From JAGVPT01 sp964642725 (GTDB lineage: Bacteria > Bacteroidota > Ignavibacteria > UBA10030 > UBA8401): a stretch of 29,279 nt of DNA. Positions 6,782 to 14,257 of this stretch are shown here, piece by piece. Each line of letters opens with the position of its first letter. Position 1 is the first letter of the stretch. Below the pieces are notes generated by a model. The model saw only the letters and a program-made list of their open reading frames with translations, had not been told where the DNA came from and ran no database searches. A program made the position numbers and the translations under genes. The DNA is taken from positions 1 to 29,279 of the forward strand of contig CAZXQG010000035.1 of the NCBI GenBank assembly GCA_964642725.1, read 5' to 3'.

Positions 6782-6858
6782 TTGAAACTCCGTATGATTC
6801 TTGTTCTAATAAGGGTAAGAACATCTGCATCGCAACTGAAATGAGTGTGTCAAGGAAT

Positions 6859-8157
6859 TCACTTCAACAGAAGCATCTTCTTCACCTCAATGAAGCGTTG
6901 GCTAGGATCATTGAGGCTGACAGCGTCAATGCGGTAAAAATAAATACCCGAAGCAACATTTGCATGCCATGTAACTTCGTTGATACCCGCTTCGCGTTCT
7001 CCGTTCTCCAGCACCTCAACTTGCTGCCCGAGCGTGTTGGTAATGACAATTCTTACGTTGCTCCGGCCCGGCAGACTATATCGAATTGTGGTCGACGGGT
7101 TGAAAGGGTTTGGATAATTTTGCGATAACGCTATCGCCGTTGGAATCGCACGAACGACGTCTCTAACTCCCGTGGTGCCGACTTTTTTGTAAACCCATAC
7201 ACCTTCGTTGTGACTATCCGTTACAAAAAATCTTGAACCGTCTGGCATCGTAGCAACACTGGTGCCTCCCGAAGAAAATGTTTGTAGTACAGAATTGTTG
7301 GCAAGGTCGACAATTACTTTTTCAAAAGAACCCACAACAAAGGCGTAGTTATCGTCGGCAGTGATGGCTATGCCCTGCAGCTGGGTGCTGTAGATATCCG
7401 ATACTGTTTTTGTTGCCGTATTGCTGGTTAATGAAACACGCTTAAGTGAATCTCCCTCTATGAGTGCTTCATTACTATGATGCAATGTCGCAACACCGTA
7501 CGAACCGTTAAAACCTGTAATATTTTGAATTCCGGAAGTGCTGAGGTCGATTTTTTTTGGAGAATCGAAGATGAATGTTGTAACGATAGCAGAAGTGCCG
7601 TCGGGAGTAATGGCGATCCCAAACAGTTCACCCGAGGAACTTACCTGAACAAATGATGATCCTGACGATCCGCCTGTCGCATCTATCGATCTCACTCCTT
7701 GCTGAGTACAACCGGAACTTAAATCCGGCAGGACGGCATTTTGGCCATTAGGCGTGACGGCGATGCCGTAGAGGGTAGTACCGACGCATGGGGCTGCAAA
7801 ATGTCCAGTCATTGAATGGCCAATGAGATCGATGTATATCGTGTTGTGAGTCGTGTTCACAAGTGCTGTTACGTCATTCGGCGCAATAGTAACTCCATTC
7901 GGATAATTTTCTACAGAGCTAATATCAACGGTGTAGATGGCATAGTTTGACGTGGAAATAATCTTCACCGCTCCGGGATTAGCATTATTTGTTACAACTA
8001 ATTTGCTGCCGTCCGATGTAATAGCAATTCCTGAAGGATTTGTTCCGGCTGATATAACAGTGTCTAATGCCCATTGCGTCTGTGCAACGGCAGTAGTGTC
8101 TGCCATACATATTAGAGTCGAAATCGAGAGTACAATGGCTTTTATTGTGGTACTCAT
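6859..8157 (-). CDS. Secreted YVTN-type beta-propeller with T9SS sorting domain
   Basis: A signal peptide (about 1-26) is followed by six or more repeats of roughly 40 residues. Each contains G-[IV]-[AT]-[IV]-[TA]-P/S-[DN]-G-x-x-[AV]-x-V (GIAITSDGSKLVVTNN, GIAITPDGTSAIVTT, GIAITADDNYAFVV), typical of YVTN/NHL-like propellers. The last 90 residues are a type IX secretion C-terminal domain: ALSQNYPNPFNPSTTIRYSL, TNTLGQQVEVLENGE, GIYFYRIDA, and a basic end. The sorting domain should direct export across the outer membrane and be removed there. AAGGGGTG lies 6 nt before the ATG at 8157 and favours it over the in-frame GTG at 8166. Promoter module B precedes the gene. Confidence 0.85.
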   Translation of the reverse strand: MSTTIKAIVLSISTLICMADTTAVAQTQWALDTVISAGTNPSGIAITSDGSKLVVTNNANPGAVKIISTSNYAIYTVDISSVENYPNGVTIAPNDVTALVNTTHNTIYIDLIGHSMTGHFAAPCVGTTLYGIAVTPNGQNAVLPDLSSGCTQQGVRSIDATGGSSGSSFVQVSSSGELFGIAITPDGTSAIVTTFIFDSPKKIDLSTSGIQNITGFNGSYGVATLHHSNEALIEGDSLKRVSLTSNTATKTVSDIYSTQLQGIAITADDNYAFVVGSFEKVIVDLANNSVLQTFSSGGTSVATMPDGSRFFVTDSHNEGVWVYKKVGTTGVRDVVRAIPTAIALSQNYPNPFNPSTTIRYSLPGRSNVRIVITNTLGQQVEVLENGEREAGINEVTWHANVASGIYFYRIDAVSLNDPSQRFIEVKKMLLLK

Positions 8158-8250
8158 GAGCTTCACCCCTTTCAGTGAATTGTGAACAGGAATTAGACGT
8201 AACTTGCTTCTGACAAGATCGCGCCTAAACTTCCCCCGGAAGTTGAATTA

Positions 8251-8314
8251 AGTATAGCGATATCAAGGTTGTGGAACAGTAGCCCAAAGGGATGAAAGAG
8301 GAATTAATCCCTTT
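8251..8314 (-). promoter_or_regulatory. Conserved promoter module, copy B
   Basis: Read toward the propeller gene, the module is AAAGGGAT (8314-8307), 13 nt, ATCCCTTT (8293-8286), GG, exactly 27 nt, then TATACT (8256-8251). The dyad is perfect over 8 bp. The predicted start of transcription lies about 90 nt ahead of the ATG. A 7-bp dyad around AACTTCC/GGAAGTT (8228-8244) sits near the start of the leader. Confidence 0.6.
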
Positions 8315-8368
8315 AAAGATGAACGCGATTCGTCTTTAAGGCATAAGTAATTGTGAGGGACAAAAGAG

Positions 8369-8653
8369 CTAATGTCGTTCCAGCTCTTTTAAAAGAGGCG
8401 GGAGTGCCCGGTAAATTATAGCGGAGAATTCTCTGTGGCAGCAGTGGTCTGGATGTATCCTTGTTTGAACGAACCTGTCAAAAACTAATGTCACCTCGAC
8501 TGTCCCATCCTTGCCGCATACGGGACAAGAGAGGGGCGAAATAATAGCTTCCAATTTCGTAGATAAAGAACTTGCTTTCATCTTTATCTCCGGTTCTTTG
8601 ATATCATCCAACCTGGTGGAGCTATCCTCAATCCGAAGATTTATTTTTATCAT
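8369..8653 (-). CDS. Small cysteine-containing hypothetical protein (94 aa)
   Basis: The N-terminal half is polar (MIKINLRIEDSSTRLDDIKE). The middle contains SPLSCPVCGKDGTVEVTLVF, with one CxxC. A second pair of cysteines lies in IHPDHCCHREFSAII. CxxC plus HCCH could bind zinc, or the cysteines could be redox-active. The C-terminus is an amphipathic helix (RALPPLLKELERH). There is no signal peptide. It resembles small hypothetical proteins of this bacterial group with an ExCCxEF-like motif, but no role is known to me. GAGGG lies just before the ATG. It reads toward module B. Confidence 0.6.
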   Translation of the reverse strand: MIKINLRIEDSSTRLDDIKEPEIKMKASSLSTKLEAIISPLSCPVCGKDGTVEVTLVFDRFVQTRIHPDHCCHREFSAIIYRALPPLLKELERH

Positions 8654-8745
8654 GTGCCCTCGCTTCGACCTGATATTTCAAAGCTTAAGCTACTGTATTT
8701 TACATACAAATGCAAAACTCGGCAGCGGGCGGCTTTGTTTAATCG

Positions 8746-8791
8746 ACCCTTCGACAAGTCCCGATAAAGAATATAGGGACTTACTCTGGGT
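8746..8791. repeat. REP-like palindromic element
   Basis: The sequence begins ACCCTTCGACAAGTCCC and ends GGGACTTACTCTGGGT. The inner arms AAGTCCC / GGGACTT pair perfectly across about 13 nt, and the ends ACCC/GGGT pair too. The words TTCGACAAG and CTGGGTGAAC are familiar from dispersed intergenic palindromes in many environmental genomes. No gene overlaps it. Only one clear copy is in this window. Confidence 0.5.
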
Positions 8792-8813
8792 GAACATTGC
8801 TATTGGGAGATAA

Positions 8814-8948
8814 AAGGCCCCACTACTAAAGCTGTTCATCCGTGATTTTGTGAAGCTTGGGATCCTGAGGGAGACGACGGGAGGAATGCGTAACAGAATG
8901 TTTGCGTTCGATGAGTATCTCGATTTGTTTGCGGAGGCGGGAAGCTAG
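8814..8948 (+). pseudogene. C-terminal remnant of a Fic-family protein
   Basis: The frame from 8841 reads DFVKLGILRETTGGMRNRMF and AFDEYLDLFAEAGS-stop. This matches the winged-helix end of Fic-family (AMPylation) proteins, which typically read LVELGILREVTG then NRVFVYDEYLxIL. Just upstream, another frame reads PTTKAVH, which fits the preceding helix and implies a frameshift. The catalytic Fic core (HPFxxGNGR) is absent. It is a dead fragment. The next 120 bp to the terminator at 9074 show nothing recognisable. Confidence 0.55.
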
Positions 8949-9073
8949 AATGTTATGACCCTCGATCTCAAGCCTGAAGACATACAGTGAAGAAGATAGT
9001 CATTGACCAGAGGACAAGGGTTGCGAAGTGCTACTTACTAAAGATACCGAAGCAGGATTTGGGTCTATTGAAT

Positions 9074-9106
9074 AAAAAAAGGGTGTTAACAAAATAACAC
9101 TCCTTT
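9074..9106 (-). terminator. Rho-independent terminator after tRNA-Glu
   Basis: On the minus strand, GTGTTA-TTTTGT-TAACAC flanked by GG/CC is followed by a run of seven T. It lies 7 nt beyond the tRNA-Glu 3' end. Confidence 0.75.
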
Positions 9107-9112
9107 CAAGTG

Positions 9113-9185
9113 TGTCCCCAACGAGATTCGAACTCGTGTTAGAAGCTTGAAAAGCTCCGGTCCTAGGCCTCTAGACGATGGGGAC
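9113..9185 (-). tRNA. tRNA-Glu (anticodon UUC)
   Basis: The molecule is 73 nt with discriminator A and no encoded CCA. The acceptor GTCCCC pairs with GGGGAC. The T arm has the GTTCGAATC loop. The anticodon stem GGAGC/GCTTC encloses the loop TTTTCAA, giving UUC. It lies 110 nt downstream of tRNA-His on the same strand and is followed by its own terminator. The two tRNAs may share a transcript. Confidence 0.93.
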
Positions 9186-9190
9186 TTTTA

Positions 9191-9290
9191 CAGTGAACAA
9201 TCAGCAATGAACAATTATCGATGGAGGCAATGACGAGAGCAGTCAGCGTTTCATTATGCTGTTCATTGATCATTGTTGATTGTTCATTGT
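9191..9290. repeat. TGAACAAT-type inverted repeat between the two tRNAs
   Basis: The arms at 9191-9214 and 9261-9290 share about 21 of 24 bases in inverted orientation (words CAGTGAACAATCAGCAATGA and GATTGTTCATTGT). They enclose about 46 nt. A related inverted repeat with GTGAACAGTAAACAGT arms lies at 17701-17787. The sequence is non-coding and its role is unknown. Confidence 0.6.
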
Positions 9291-9295
9291 ACTCG

Positions 9296-9370
9296 GGTGG
9301 CCAGAGGGACTTGAACCCTCGACCTCTAGGGCCACAACCTAGCGTTCTAACCAACTGAACTATGGCCACC
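9296..9370 (-). tRNA. tRNA-His (anticodon GUG)
   Basis: The acceptor GTGGCCA pairs with TGGCCAC. The anticodon stem CTAGG/CCTAG encloses TTGTGGC, giving GUG. The T arm contains GGTTCAAGTCC. The extra G(-1) at 9370 pairs with the C discriminator at 9296, as histidine tRNAs require. No CCA is encoded. Confidence 0.93.
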
Positions 9371-9378
9371 ATAGATTC

Positions 9379-9409
9379 AAAAAGCCCGTCGTAACACGAC
9401 AGGCTTTTT
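9379..9409. terminator. Bidirectional-type terminator after the PAP2 gene
   Basis: AAAAAGCC, one mismatched base, GTCGT, loop AAC, ACGAC, one base, GGCTTTTT. The hairpin with A/T flanks can end the rsmA-PAP2 transcript (minus strand) just before the tRNA-His gene. Confidence 0.75.
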
Positions 9410-9454
9410 AACGCTACAAAAGTACGAAAAATCCTCCTGTAAGGCAAGACGTAT

Positions 9455-10420
9455 TTACTGCGGCCGATGAACTCCTGTTTCAGCGCTCCTCAGCTTCTTC
9501 TTATGAGCCCGCCATTCTGCATCGATTCTTTTCCCGCTCCAAACGGTAAAAAGAAAAAAAACTCCCCCCGCGATCACGTCGATCGCGTAATGGTACCGAA
9601 GGTATACCGTCGAAATTATGAGCAATGAACCCGCGACAAGTATAACCCACCGGCTTTTAAGATGATTCGAGAATGAAATGTACATGATCGTAAGTGTGAG
9701 CTGCGTGTGCCCGCTCGGGAAAGCATCCCGCTGTGCAAAGTCGATTGCATTCGGTACGTTCTTCGGTATCGATTCACCCGCGTTCACAAAATCGCGCAGA
9801 GCACCGGTCGCCCAGATTCCCGGCAATGACCTGTCCAGCGAAGAGAAATCATACAGCGTAAATCGGGGGCCGACGGCCGGCAACAGGAAATAACCGATAT
9901 ATGATAAATAGAAGCCATAAATGACGAGGAACGATCCCAGAAAATATTCCGTGTGCCGTTTTTCAAAACTTAGTTCGAAGAAAACGCTTAGCAAGATGAG
10001 ATAGTAACTTGCGTAACTGATTTGAAGAATTTCGGTCACGACGGGGTGTGCATAGACTGACAACCAACGCGTCGGGTCGCCGCCGAAGATCCACCGGTCG
10101 ATGTCGATGAGCAGCCAGTCGAAGTCCTGAGGATGAATTGGGTGAACCATCAGGTATGTTTGCTTGAAGACATAAAGAATCATCGGAACGGGGTACCAGT
10201 CGCGGATATACTTGATGACGCGCAGGCGGCTGTCTTTTGCCTTCAGGGCGAAAAAGGGGATGAGGAAAACGAACAGCAGATTGCACCCGACAAGGACAAA
10301 CCAATACGGAATCACGGCGGCAAAAATAATATTCAATAATGAGAGTACGATAAGAAAGAGCATCGTCGCTATATCGCTCGTCGTTAACAGCGTAATGCGG
10401 AAGCGGGGATATAAGGTCAT
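9455..10420 (-). CDS. PAP2-superfamily / Aur1-like membrane lipid phosphotransferase
   Basis: This is a 321-residue polytopic membrane protein with about six helices. Two PAP2 phosphatase/transferase motifs are visible: FPSGHTQ (residues 234-240, His238) and RYHYAIDVIAG (275-285, catalytic His277 and Asp281). The order and the segment IDIDRWIFGGDPTRW resemble the inositol-phosphorylceramide-synthase (Aur1) branch rather than simple undecaprenyl-pyrophosphate phosphatases. Substrates are therefore probably phospholipid head groups. FCB bacteria are known to make inositol lipids and sphingolipids, which makes such a role plausible but not shown. The ATG overlaps the rsmA stop (ATGA), so the two are translated together. 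The tail after residue 300 is basic and cytosolic. Confidence 0.75.
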   Translation of the reverse strand: MTLYPRFRITLLTTSDIATMLFLIVLSLLNIIFAAVIPYWFVLVGCNLLFVFLIPFFALKAKDSRLRVIKYIRDWYPVPMILYVFKQTYLMVHPIHPQDFDWLLIDIDRWIFGGDPTRWLSVYAHPVVTEILQISYASYYLILLSVFFELSFEKRHTEYFLGSFLVIYGFYLSYIGYFLLPAVGPRFTLYDFSSLDRSLPGIWATGALRDFVNAGESIPKNVPNAIDFAQRDAFPSGHTQLTLTIMYISFSNHLKSRWVILVAGSLLIISTVYLRYHYAIDVIAGGVFFLFTVWSGKRIDAEWRAHKKKLRSAETGVHRPQ

Positions 10421-11235
10421 AGCACAAGGCGGAGTGTGTTTGAAGGCGAATCGTTCATGAGGACTGATATTTCGTTTGACAGGCTGACGAATTCCTCGAC
10501 ATCTAGTTCCTCAGGACGGCGGTTTAAATCTACGGCAGAATTTTGGAAATAAATTGACGGCACGTTGAGCGCACGCAGCCCATTGCGGAGCATTTTGCGC
10601 CGCATTCCGAACGTTCCCCGCACGACCGTGCGAAACATCGCGTCGTCAACAGCGCGTGAAGAATGCGGCCGTGCAAAATCCAACGATACCACCGCCGATG
10701 TTACTTCCGGCACAGGGTAGAATGATCCGGGTGCAACGGTAAATTTTAATTCCGGCGTCGAATAGTACTGCGCAAAAACTGACAGAATACCGTATTCTTT
10801 TGAATGTGGTTTTGCTACCAGGCGCTTCGCAACCTCATGCTGCATCATCACGGTGCAATCTGCGATGACATCCGAAGAATCGATGGCCCAGAAGAGGATA
10901 GGACTTGTAATGTTGTATGGGATGTTTCCTACGATGCGGAGCTTGCCGTTCTGTTGTTGTGCGATGGAGTGCGGGTCAAGATTCAGCACATTGTCGTGAT
11001 AAAGAGTCAATGCGTTTCCGTATGCTGCGTGTAATTCTTCGGCAAGTTGATCGTCGATCTCGACGGCAGTGATTGTTGGCAATTCAGCAAGCAACAGCGC
11101 TGTCAACGCACCTTTGCCGGGACCGATTTCGAGAACGCGGTCCGATTTCCGGAGTTCCAGCGACCGGACGATTTTTCGCGCCACGTTCGGGTCGATAAGA
11201 AAGTTTTGCCCGAGAGATTTTTTTGGCCGGTTCAC
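10417..11235 (-). CDS. rsmA: 16S rRNA (adenine1518/1519-N6) dimethyltransferase
   Basis: RsmA (KsgA) dimethylates two adjacent adenines in the helix-45 loop of 16S rRNA late in 30S assembly. The hallmarks are KSLGQNFLID at the start, the SAM-binding EIGPGKGALT, VEIDD as the acidic strand end, and the catalytic NIPYNIT. FYPVPEVTSAVV and RRKMLRNGL follow, and the C-terminal small domain ends in a RRPEELDVEEFVSLSNE helix. The length of 272 is normal. The start is GTG: a stop codon precedes it directly, so no earlier start is possible. The downstream PAP2 gene overlaps by 4 bp. Confidence 0.95.
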   Translation of the reverse strand: MNRPKKSLGQNFLIDPNVARKIVRSLELRKSDRVLEIGPGKGALTALLLAELPTITAVEIDDQLAEELHAAYGNALTLYHDNVLNLDPHSIAQQQNGKLRIVGNIPYNITSPILFWAIDSSDVIADCTVMMQHEVAKRLVAKPHSKEYGILSVFAQYYSTPELKFTVAPGSFYPVPEVTSAVVSLDFARPHSSRAVDDAMFRTVVRGTFGMRRKMLRNGLRALNVPSIYFQNSAVDLNRRPEELDVEEFVSLSNEISVLMNDSPSNTLRLVL

Positions 11236-11370
11236 TCAATGCCAGTAGGTTGGATCTGCGTAATAGACGTTCAGTTGTAAAAAAATATAAGAAACTGTTG
11301 CTGGTTTGTCAACGAAAAGCCCCACTACTCCCCGCTGCCAGTGAAGCCGCCATATGGCGTAATTCTGACC

Positions 11371-11399
11371 TTGACATTGGCATCTCTATTAAATACTTT
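11371..11399 (+). promoter_or_regulatory. Sigma-70-like promoter of the response-regulator gene
   Basis: TTGACA (11371-11376), 17-nt spacer, TACTTT (11394-11399). The start codon at 11440 is 40 nt further on, so the leader is short. The TACTTT -10 is the same as in the promoter at 14192. Confidence 0.6.
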
Positions 11400-11439
11400 T
11401 TACCATAAGAAGATATGTTGTGAAACAAAAGGAATGATC

Positions 11440-12117
11440 ATGAAAAGAATTCGCATCGTAATGGCTGACGACCATGACGTCGTTCGCCTTGGAGTTTCAG
11501 CGCTGCTGTCGACAGTAGCCGATTTTGAGGTAGTCGGCCAGGCGTCCGACGGCGAAGAAGCAGTCGCGGCAGTCAAAAAACTCAAGCCCGACGTTGTGAT
11601 TCTCGATCTTGAAATGCCGAAAATGTCGGGCGTCGAAGCCGCAAGGATCATTAAGCTGCAATTTCCTCACACGAAGATTCTCATTCTGAGCGGCTTTGAA
11701 AACGAAAAATACGTTACGCAAATTCTTAAATCGGGTGCAGGCGGTTATGTTGTGAAGAATGTCGGGAAGGACGAGCTGGCGGAGGCCATCCGCATCGTTG
11801 CGGAAGGGAATCGATTCTTCAGCCCGAGTGTCTCGCGCATTATGGTGGAAGGATTGCTGAAGAAACATTCCGCCGAGCTGGAAAAACTGTCGCATATTCG
11901 CGAGCCCCTGACGGACCTCGAGATGGAAATTCTCTCATTCCTGACGCAAGGACTTAAAACCGAACAGATCGGCGAGCGGCTCTCGATGAGCAAATCGACT
12001 GTCGACAAACATTTCACGGCGCTGAAGAAGAAAATCGATATTTACGATATCGTCAACCTTGTCCAGTTCGCGAAGGATTACGGTTTCATTGTCATTAAAG
12101 ATGGAGCCTCGGGCTAA
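11440..12117 (+). CDS. NarL/FixJ-type response regulator, orphan
   Basis: The product has 225 residues. The receiver domain covers about 1-120: acidic pair Asp10/Asp11 in VMADDHD, phosphoacceptor Asp56 in VVILDLEMP, the switch Ser in LILSGFEN, and the lysine in GGYVVKN. A linker follows, then a LuxR-type helix-turn-helix (LTDLEMEILSFLTQGLKTEQ, IGERLSMSKSTVDKHFTALK). AAAGGA 6 nt before the ATG at 11440 fixes the start. The frame is open further upstream but not protein-like. No histidine kinase is adjacent, so the partner and targets are unknown. It has its own promoter and is monocistronic, with the next gene on the opposite strand. Confidence 0.9.
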   Translation: MKRIRIVMADDHDVVRLGVSALLSTVADFEVVGQASDGEEAVAAVKKLKPDVVILDLEMPKMSGVEAARIIKLQFPHTKILILSGFENEKYVTQILKSGAGGYVVKNVGKDELAEAIRIVAEGNRFFSPSVSRIMVEGLLKKHSAELEKLSHIREPLTDLEMEILSFLTQGLKTEQIGERLSMSKSTVDKHFTALKKKIDIYDIVNLVQFAKDYGFIVIKDGASG

Positions 12118-12275
12118 GAGGTTTAATTGGAGTGTCATCCGTCGATTTGCTCGAAGAAGGCCCGAAAGTTTTTTGCAGCACCTCTGTACATTCCCTCGAA
12201 GAGTTTCTTATCAGGATTATCCCTTCACATCAAACCGTGCAAAAACCCCGCAGCGAGTAGAAGCGATAAGAACCC

Positions 12276-13796
12276 CTATCGTGATTGTACCATATCGCGA
12301 ACCATGTCCGTGATTCTTCTGAAATCAATCTTGCCGCTTCCCATTTTCGGAAGTTCGTCGAGCACGACGAATTGTTTCGGGAGGGCAATGTTTGGAAGAT
12401 GCTCGGACATTTTTTTGAGAATTGTTTTTTCATCAACCGTCTGCGTGACGGCCGCGACAATCTTCGCTCCCCGCAAATGGTCCGGGACTTCCACTACGCA
12501 GCATTGGACATCGCGGGCAAGAAACCTCTCCAGAATATCTTCAACCTTGATAAGCGAGACCATCTCGCCGCCGATTTTTATGAAACGCTTCAACCTGCCG
12601 ACATGCCAGAGATAACCGTCGTGGTCCATGTATCCCATGTCGCCGGTATCATACCACCCGTGACGAATGCTTAGCGACGTCTGCTCGAAGTCGTCGAAGT
12701 ATCCCTTCATGACATTGTCGCCCTTCACGAGAATTTTTCCGATCTCGTTCACTCCACACTCTTCACCCGTTTCGTAATTTTCCATCCGCACCTGTACGTT
12801 TGGAATTACCTTGCCGACGCTCCCGGGCCTGTTGTTGCTGTGCGTGTTGACCGTGATCGCAGGGCTCGTCTCGGTCGCGCCGTACGCCTCGAGAAGCTCC
12901 ATCCCGTGCTTCTCTAAAAATCCCCGGCGAAGCGATTCCGGACATTTATCTGCGCCGGTAATCATGATCCGGACGGATGCAAAATCTCCCGGTTCCGATT
13001 TATTTAAATAACCCAGGAAAAATGTCGGCGTTCCAACCATCAACGTCACCTTTTCTTCGCGGGCGACGGTGCAGATAGCTTTGAAGTCGAGAGGGTTTGC
13101 GTAAGTCACCATCGTCATCCCAAAATACAAAGGCGCCCAAAGATTTGCCGTCTGGCCGAAAATATGGAAATACGGAAGGTTGGCAAGGAACGTGTCGGTC
13201 GCGGCAAGGCCGTACACTTTTTCAAGGCTGTCAATATTTGAGGCGATATTCCGGTGTGTAAGCTGAACTGCCTTCGGCTCCTTCTCGCTGCCGCTGGTGA
13301 AAAGTATAAAAAGAGTATCGTTCTCGTCTCCGCCGTAAATTTTCTTGAGGATGTTCTGCACGGGGAGTTTGGATTTTAGAGCGGCCTTAATTTTGTCGAA
13401 CATCGAAACGCTTGCCATGATGTCTTCGATGAACACCATTCCGTCGACCTTGCGGCAGTTAATTTTTTCAAGCAGCGCTTTCGATGTGATGATTGTTTTG
13501 AACTCGCATTTCTTTTGGGCGTATTCAGCGTTTGCAGCAGCTCCGGTTGAATAGTTAACCATCACCGGTACCCTTCCGTTCATCAATGCTCCGAGCACAG
13601 CCAATGCGCATCCGGCGGATGTCGGGATCATAATCCCGATAAATCCCTCATCGTACTTCTTGAGTTTTTCCGAGAGAATAAGCGAAGCGATAAGCGCTTT
13701 CCCGTACGTCAGTCGCACATTTGTCGTCCGATCGACAATCGCGATTTTATTTTCAAATTGCTTGGCGATACGGACAAATTGGTGATGAAGAAGCAT
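12276..13796 (-). CDS. AMP-forming acyl-ACP/acyl-CoA synthetase (Aas-like ligase)
   Basis: This enzyme of the adenylate-forming superfamily activates a fatty acid with ATP and loads it on CoA or ACP. The P-loop-like motif FTSGSEKEPKAVQLTHRN is at 166-183. YGATETSP at 305-312 and YDTGDMGYMDHDG at 382-394 are the adenylation motifs. The hinge is GRLKRFIKIGGEMVS (400-414) and the catalytic Lys489 is in MGSGKID. The hinge with GGEMVS and the YGATETSP context are closest to the ligase half of Aas (acyl-ACP synthetase), but the acyltransferase half is absent. The length of 506 is normal for a ligase alone. The in-frame TTG at 13811 is less likely than the ATG at 13796, which has GAGAG upstream. A 13-bp dyad at 13818 may be its operator. 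Downstream, 12135-12275 holds only a short coding-like stretch. Confidence 0.85.
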   Translation of the reverse strand: MLLHHQFVRIAKQFENKIAIVDRTTNVRLTYGKALIASLILSEKLKKYDEGFIGIMIPTSAGCALAVLGALMNGRVPVMVNYSTGAAANAEYAQKKCEFKTIITSKALLEKINCRKVDGMVFIEDIMASVSMFDKIKAALKSKLPVQNILKKIYGGDENDTLFILFTSGSEKEPKAVQLTHRNIASNIDSLEKVYGLAATDTFLANLPYFHIFGQTANLWAPLYFGMTMVTYANPLDFKAICTVAREEKVTLMVGTPTFFLGYLNKSEPGDFASVRIMITGADKCPESLRRGFLEKHGMELLEAYGATETSPAITVNTHSNNRPGSVGKVIPNVQVRMENYETGEECGVNEIGKILVKGDNVMKGYFDDFEQTSLSIRHGWYDTGDMGYMDHDGYLWHVGRLKRFIKIGGEMVSLIKVEDILERFLARDVQCCVVEVPDHLRGAKIVAAVTQTVDEKTILKKMSEHLPNIALPKQFVVLDELPKMGSGKIDFRRITDMVRDMVQSR

Positions 13797-13817
13797 CTGA
13801 CTCTCTTTCAAAAGCCG

Positions 13818-13830
13818 CGGTTTGAAACCG
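13818..13830. promoter_or_regulatory. Possible operator of the acyl-ACP synthetase gene
   Basis: CGGTTTGAAACCG is a perfect dyad of 6 bp arms around one base, 21 nt before the ATG of the ligase gene. The 1-nt centre cannot form an RNA loop, so a protein-binding site (for example a TetR- or GntR-type fatty-acid regulator) is the likelier reading. Chance is possible. Confidence 0.3.
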
Positions 13831-13904
13831 GTTATTTATCCGAGCACGTTTCGCCTCGGAAGCGTCTCAACGAAGAACACGAAAACAACACAAACTTGAG
13901 AATG

Positions 13905-13936
13905 CTTTATGAACTTCAATACATGCGTTCATAAAG
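13905..13936. repeat. 10-bp perfect inverted repeat in the 13797-14257 intergenic region
   Basis: CTTTATGAAC (13905-13914) and GTTCATAAAG (13927-13936) are exact inverted copies 12 nt apart. There is no poly-T run, so it is not a terminator. It lies in a 460-bp divergent region that otherwise shows the 13818 dyad, a 12-bp GC palindrome (CCGGGCGCCCGG, 14019-14030) and the promoter at 14192. I see no convincing gene in 13831-14191. Confidence 0.45.
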
Positions 13937-14191
13937 AACTTGTTAAGTACCAAGCTGCAACACTATGTTCTCACTGTGTGCTTAATGAAGTGAGTGGTAA
14001 TTCAATTCTTTTCTTGTACCGGGCGCCCGGCACGGTCGATACCGGCAGGTGGAACTGGTTGTACGGTGTAGTCACACGGCGGCAGATATCTAAAAAATTT
14101 AATGGAGTTTCATATGAATGGCAAGTAGTATTTTGCCGCATGCGTTTCCGGCCGGATTTTCTTGAACGAAGCGCGAAATACAGCCGCTTCG

Positions 14192-14220
14192 TTGCATTTC
14201 TAAGCGAATTATGTTACTTT
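14192..14220 (+). promoter_or_regulatory. Promoter of the glycosyltransferase run
   Basis: TTGCAT (14192-14197), 17-nt spacer, TACTTT (14215-14220), with the ATG of the GT2 gene 38 nt downstream. The -10 hexamer is identical to that at 11394. Confidence 0.5.
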
Positions 14221-14257
14221 CATTCAATCACGAACCGATTACAAAGAATGGCATTGT

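Noticed and set aside
9191..9290. CRISPR array from the recurring TGAACAAT words
   Set aside because: The words form one inverted pair, not regularly spaced direct repeats with unique spacers, and there are no cas genes.
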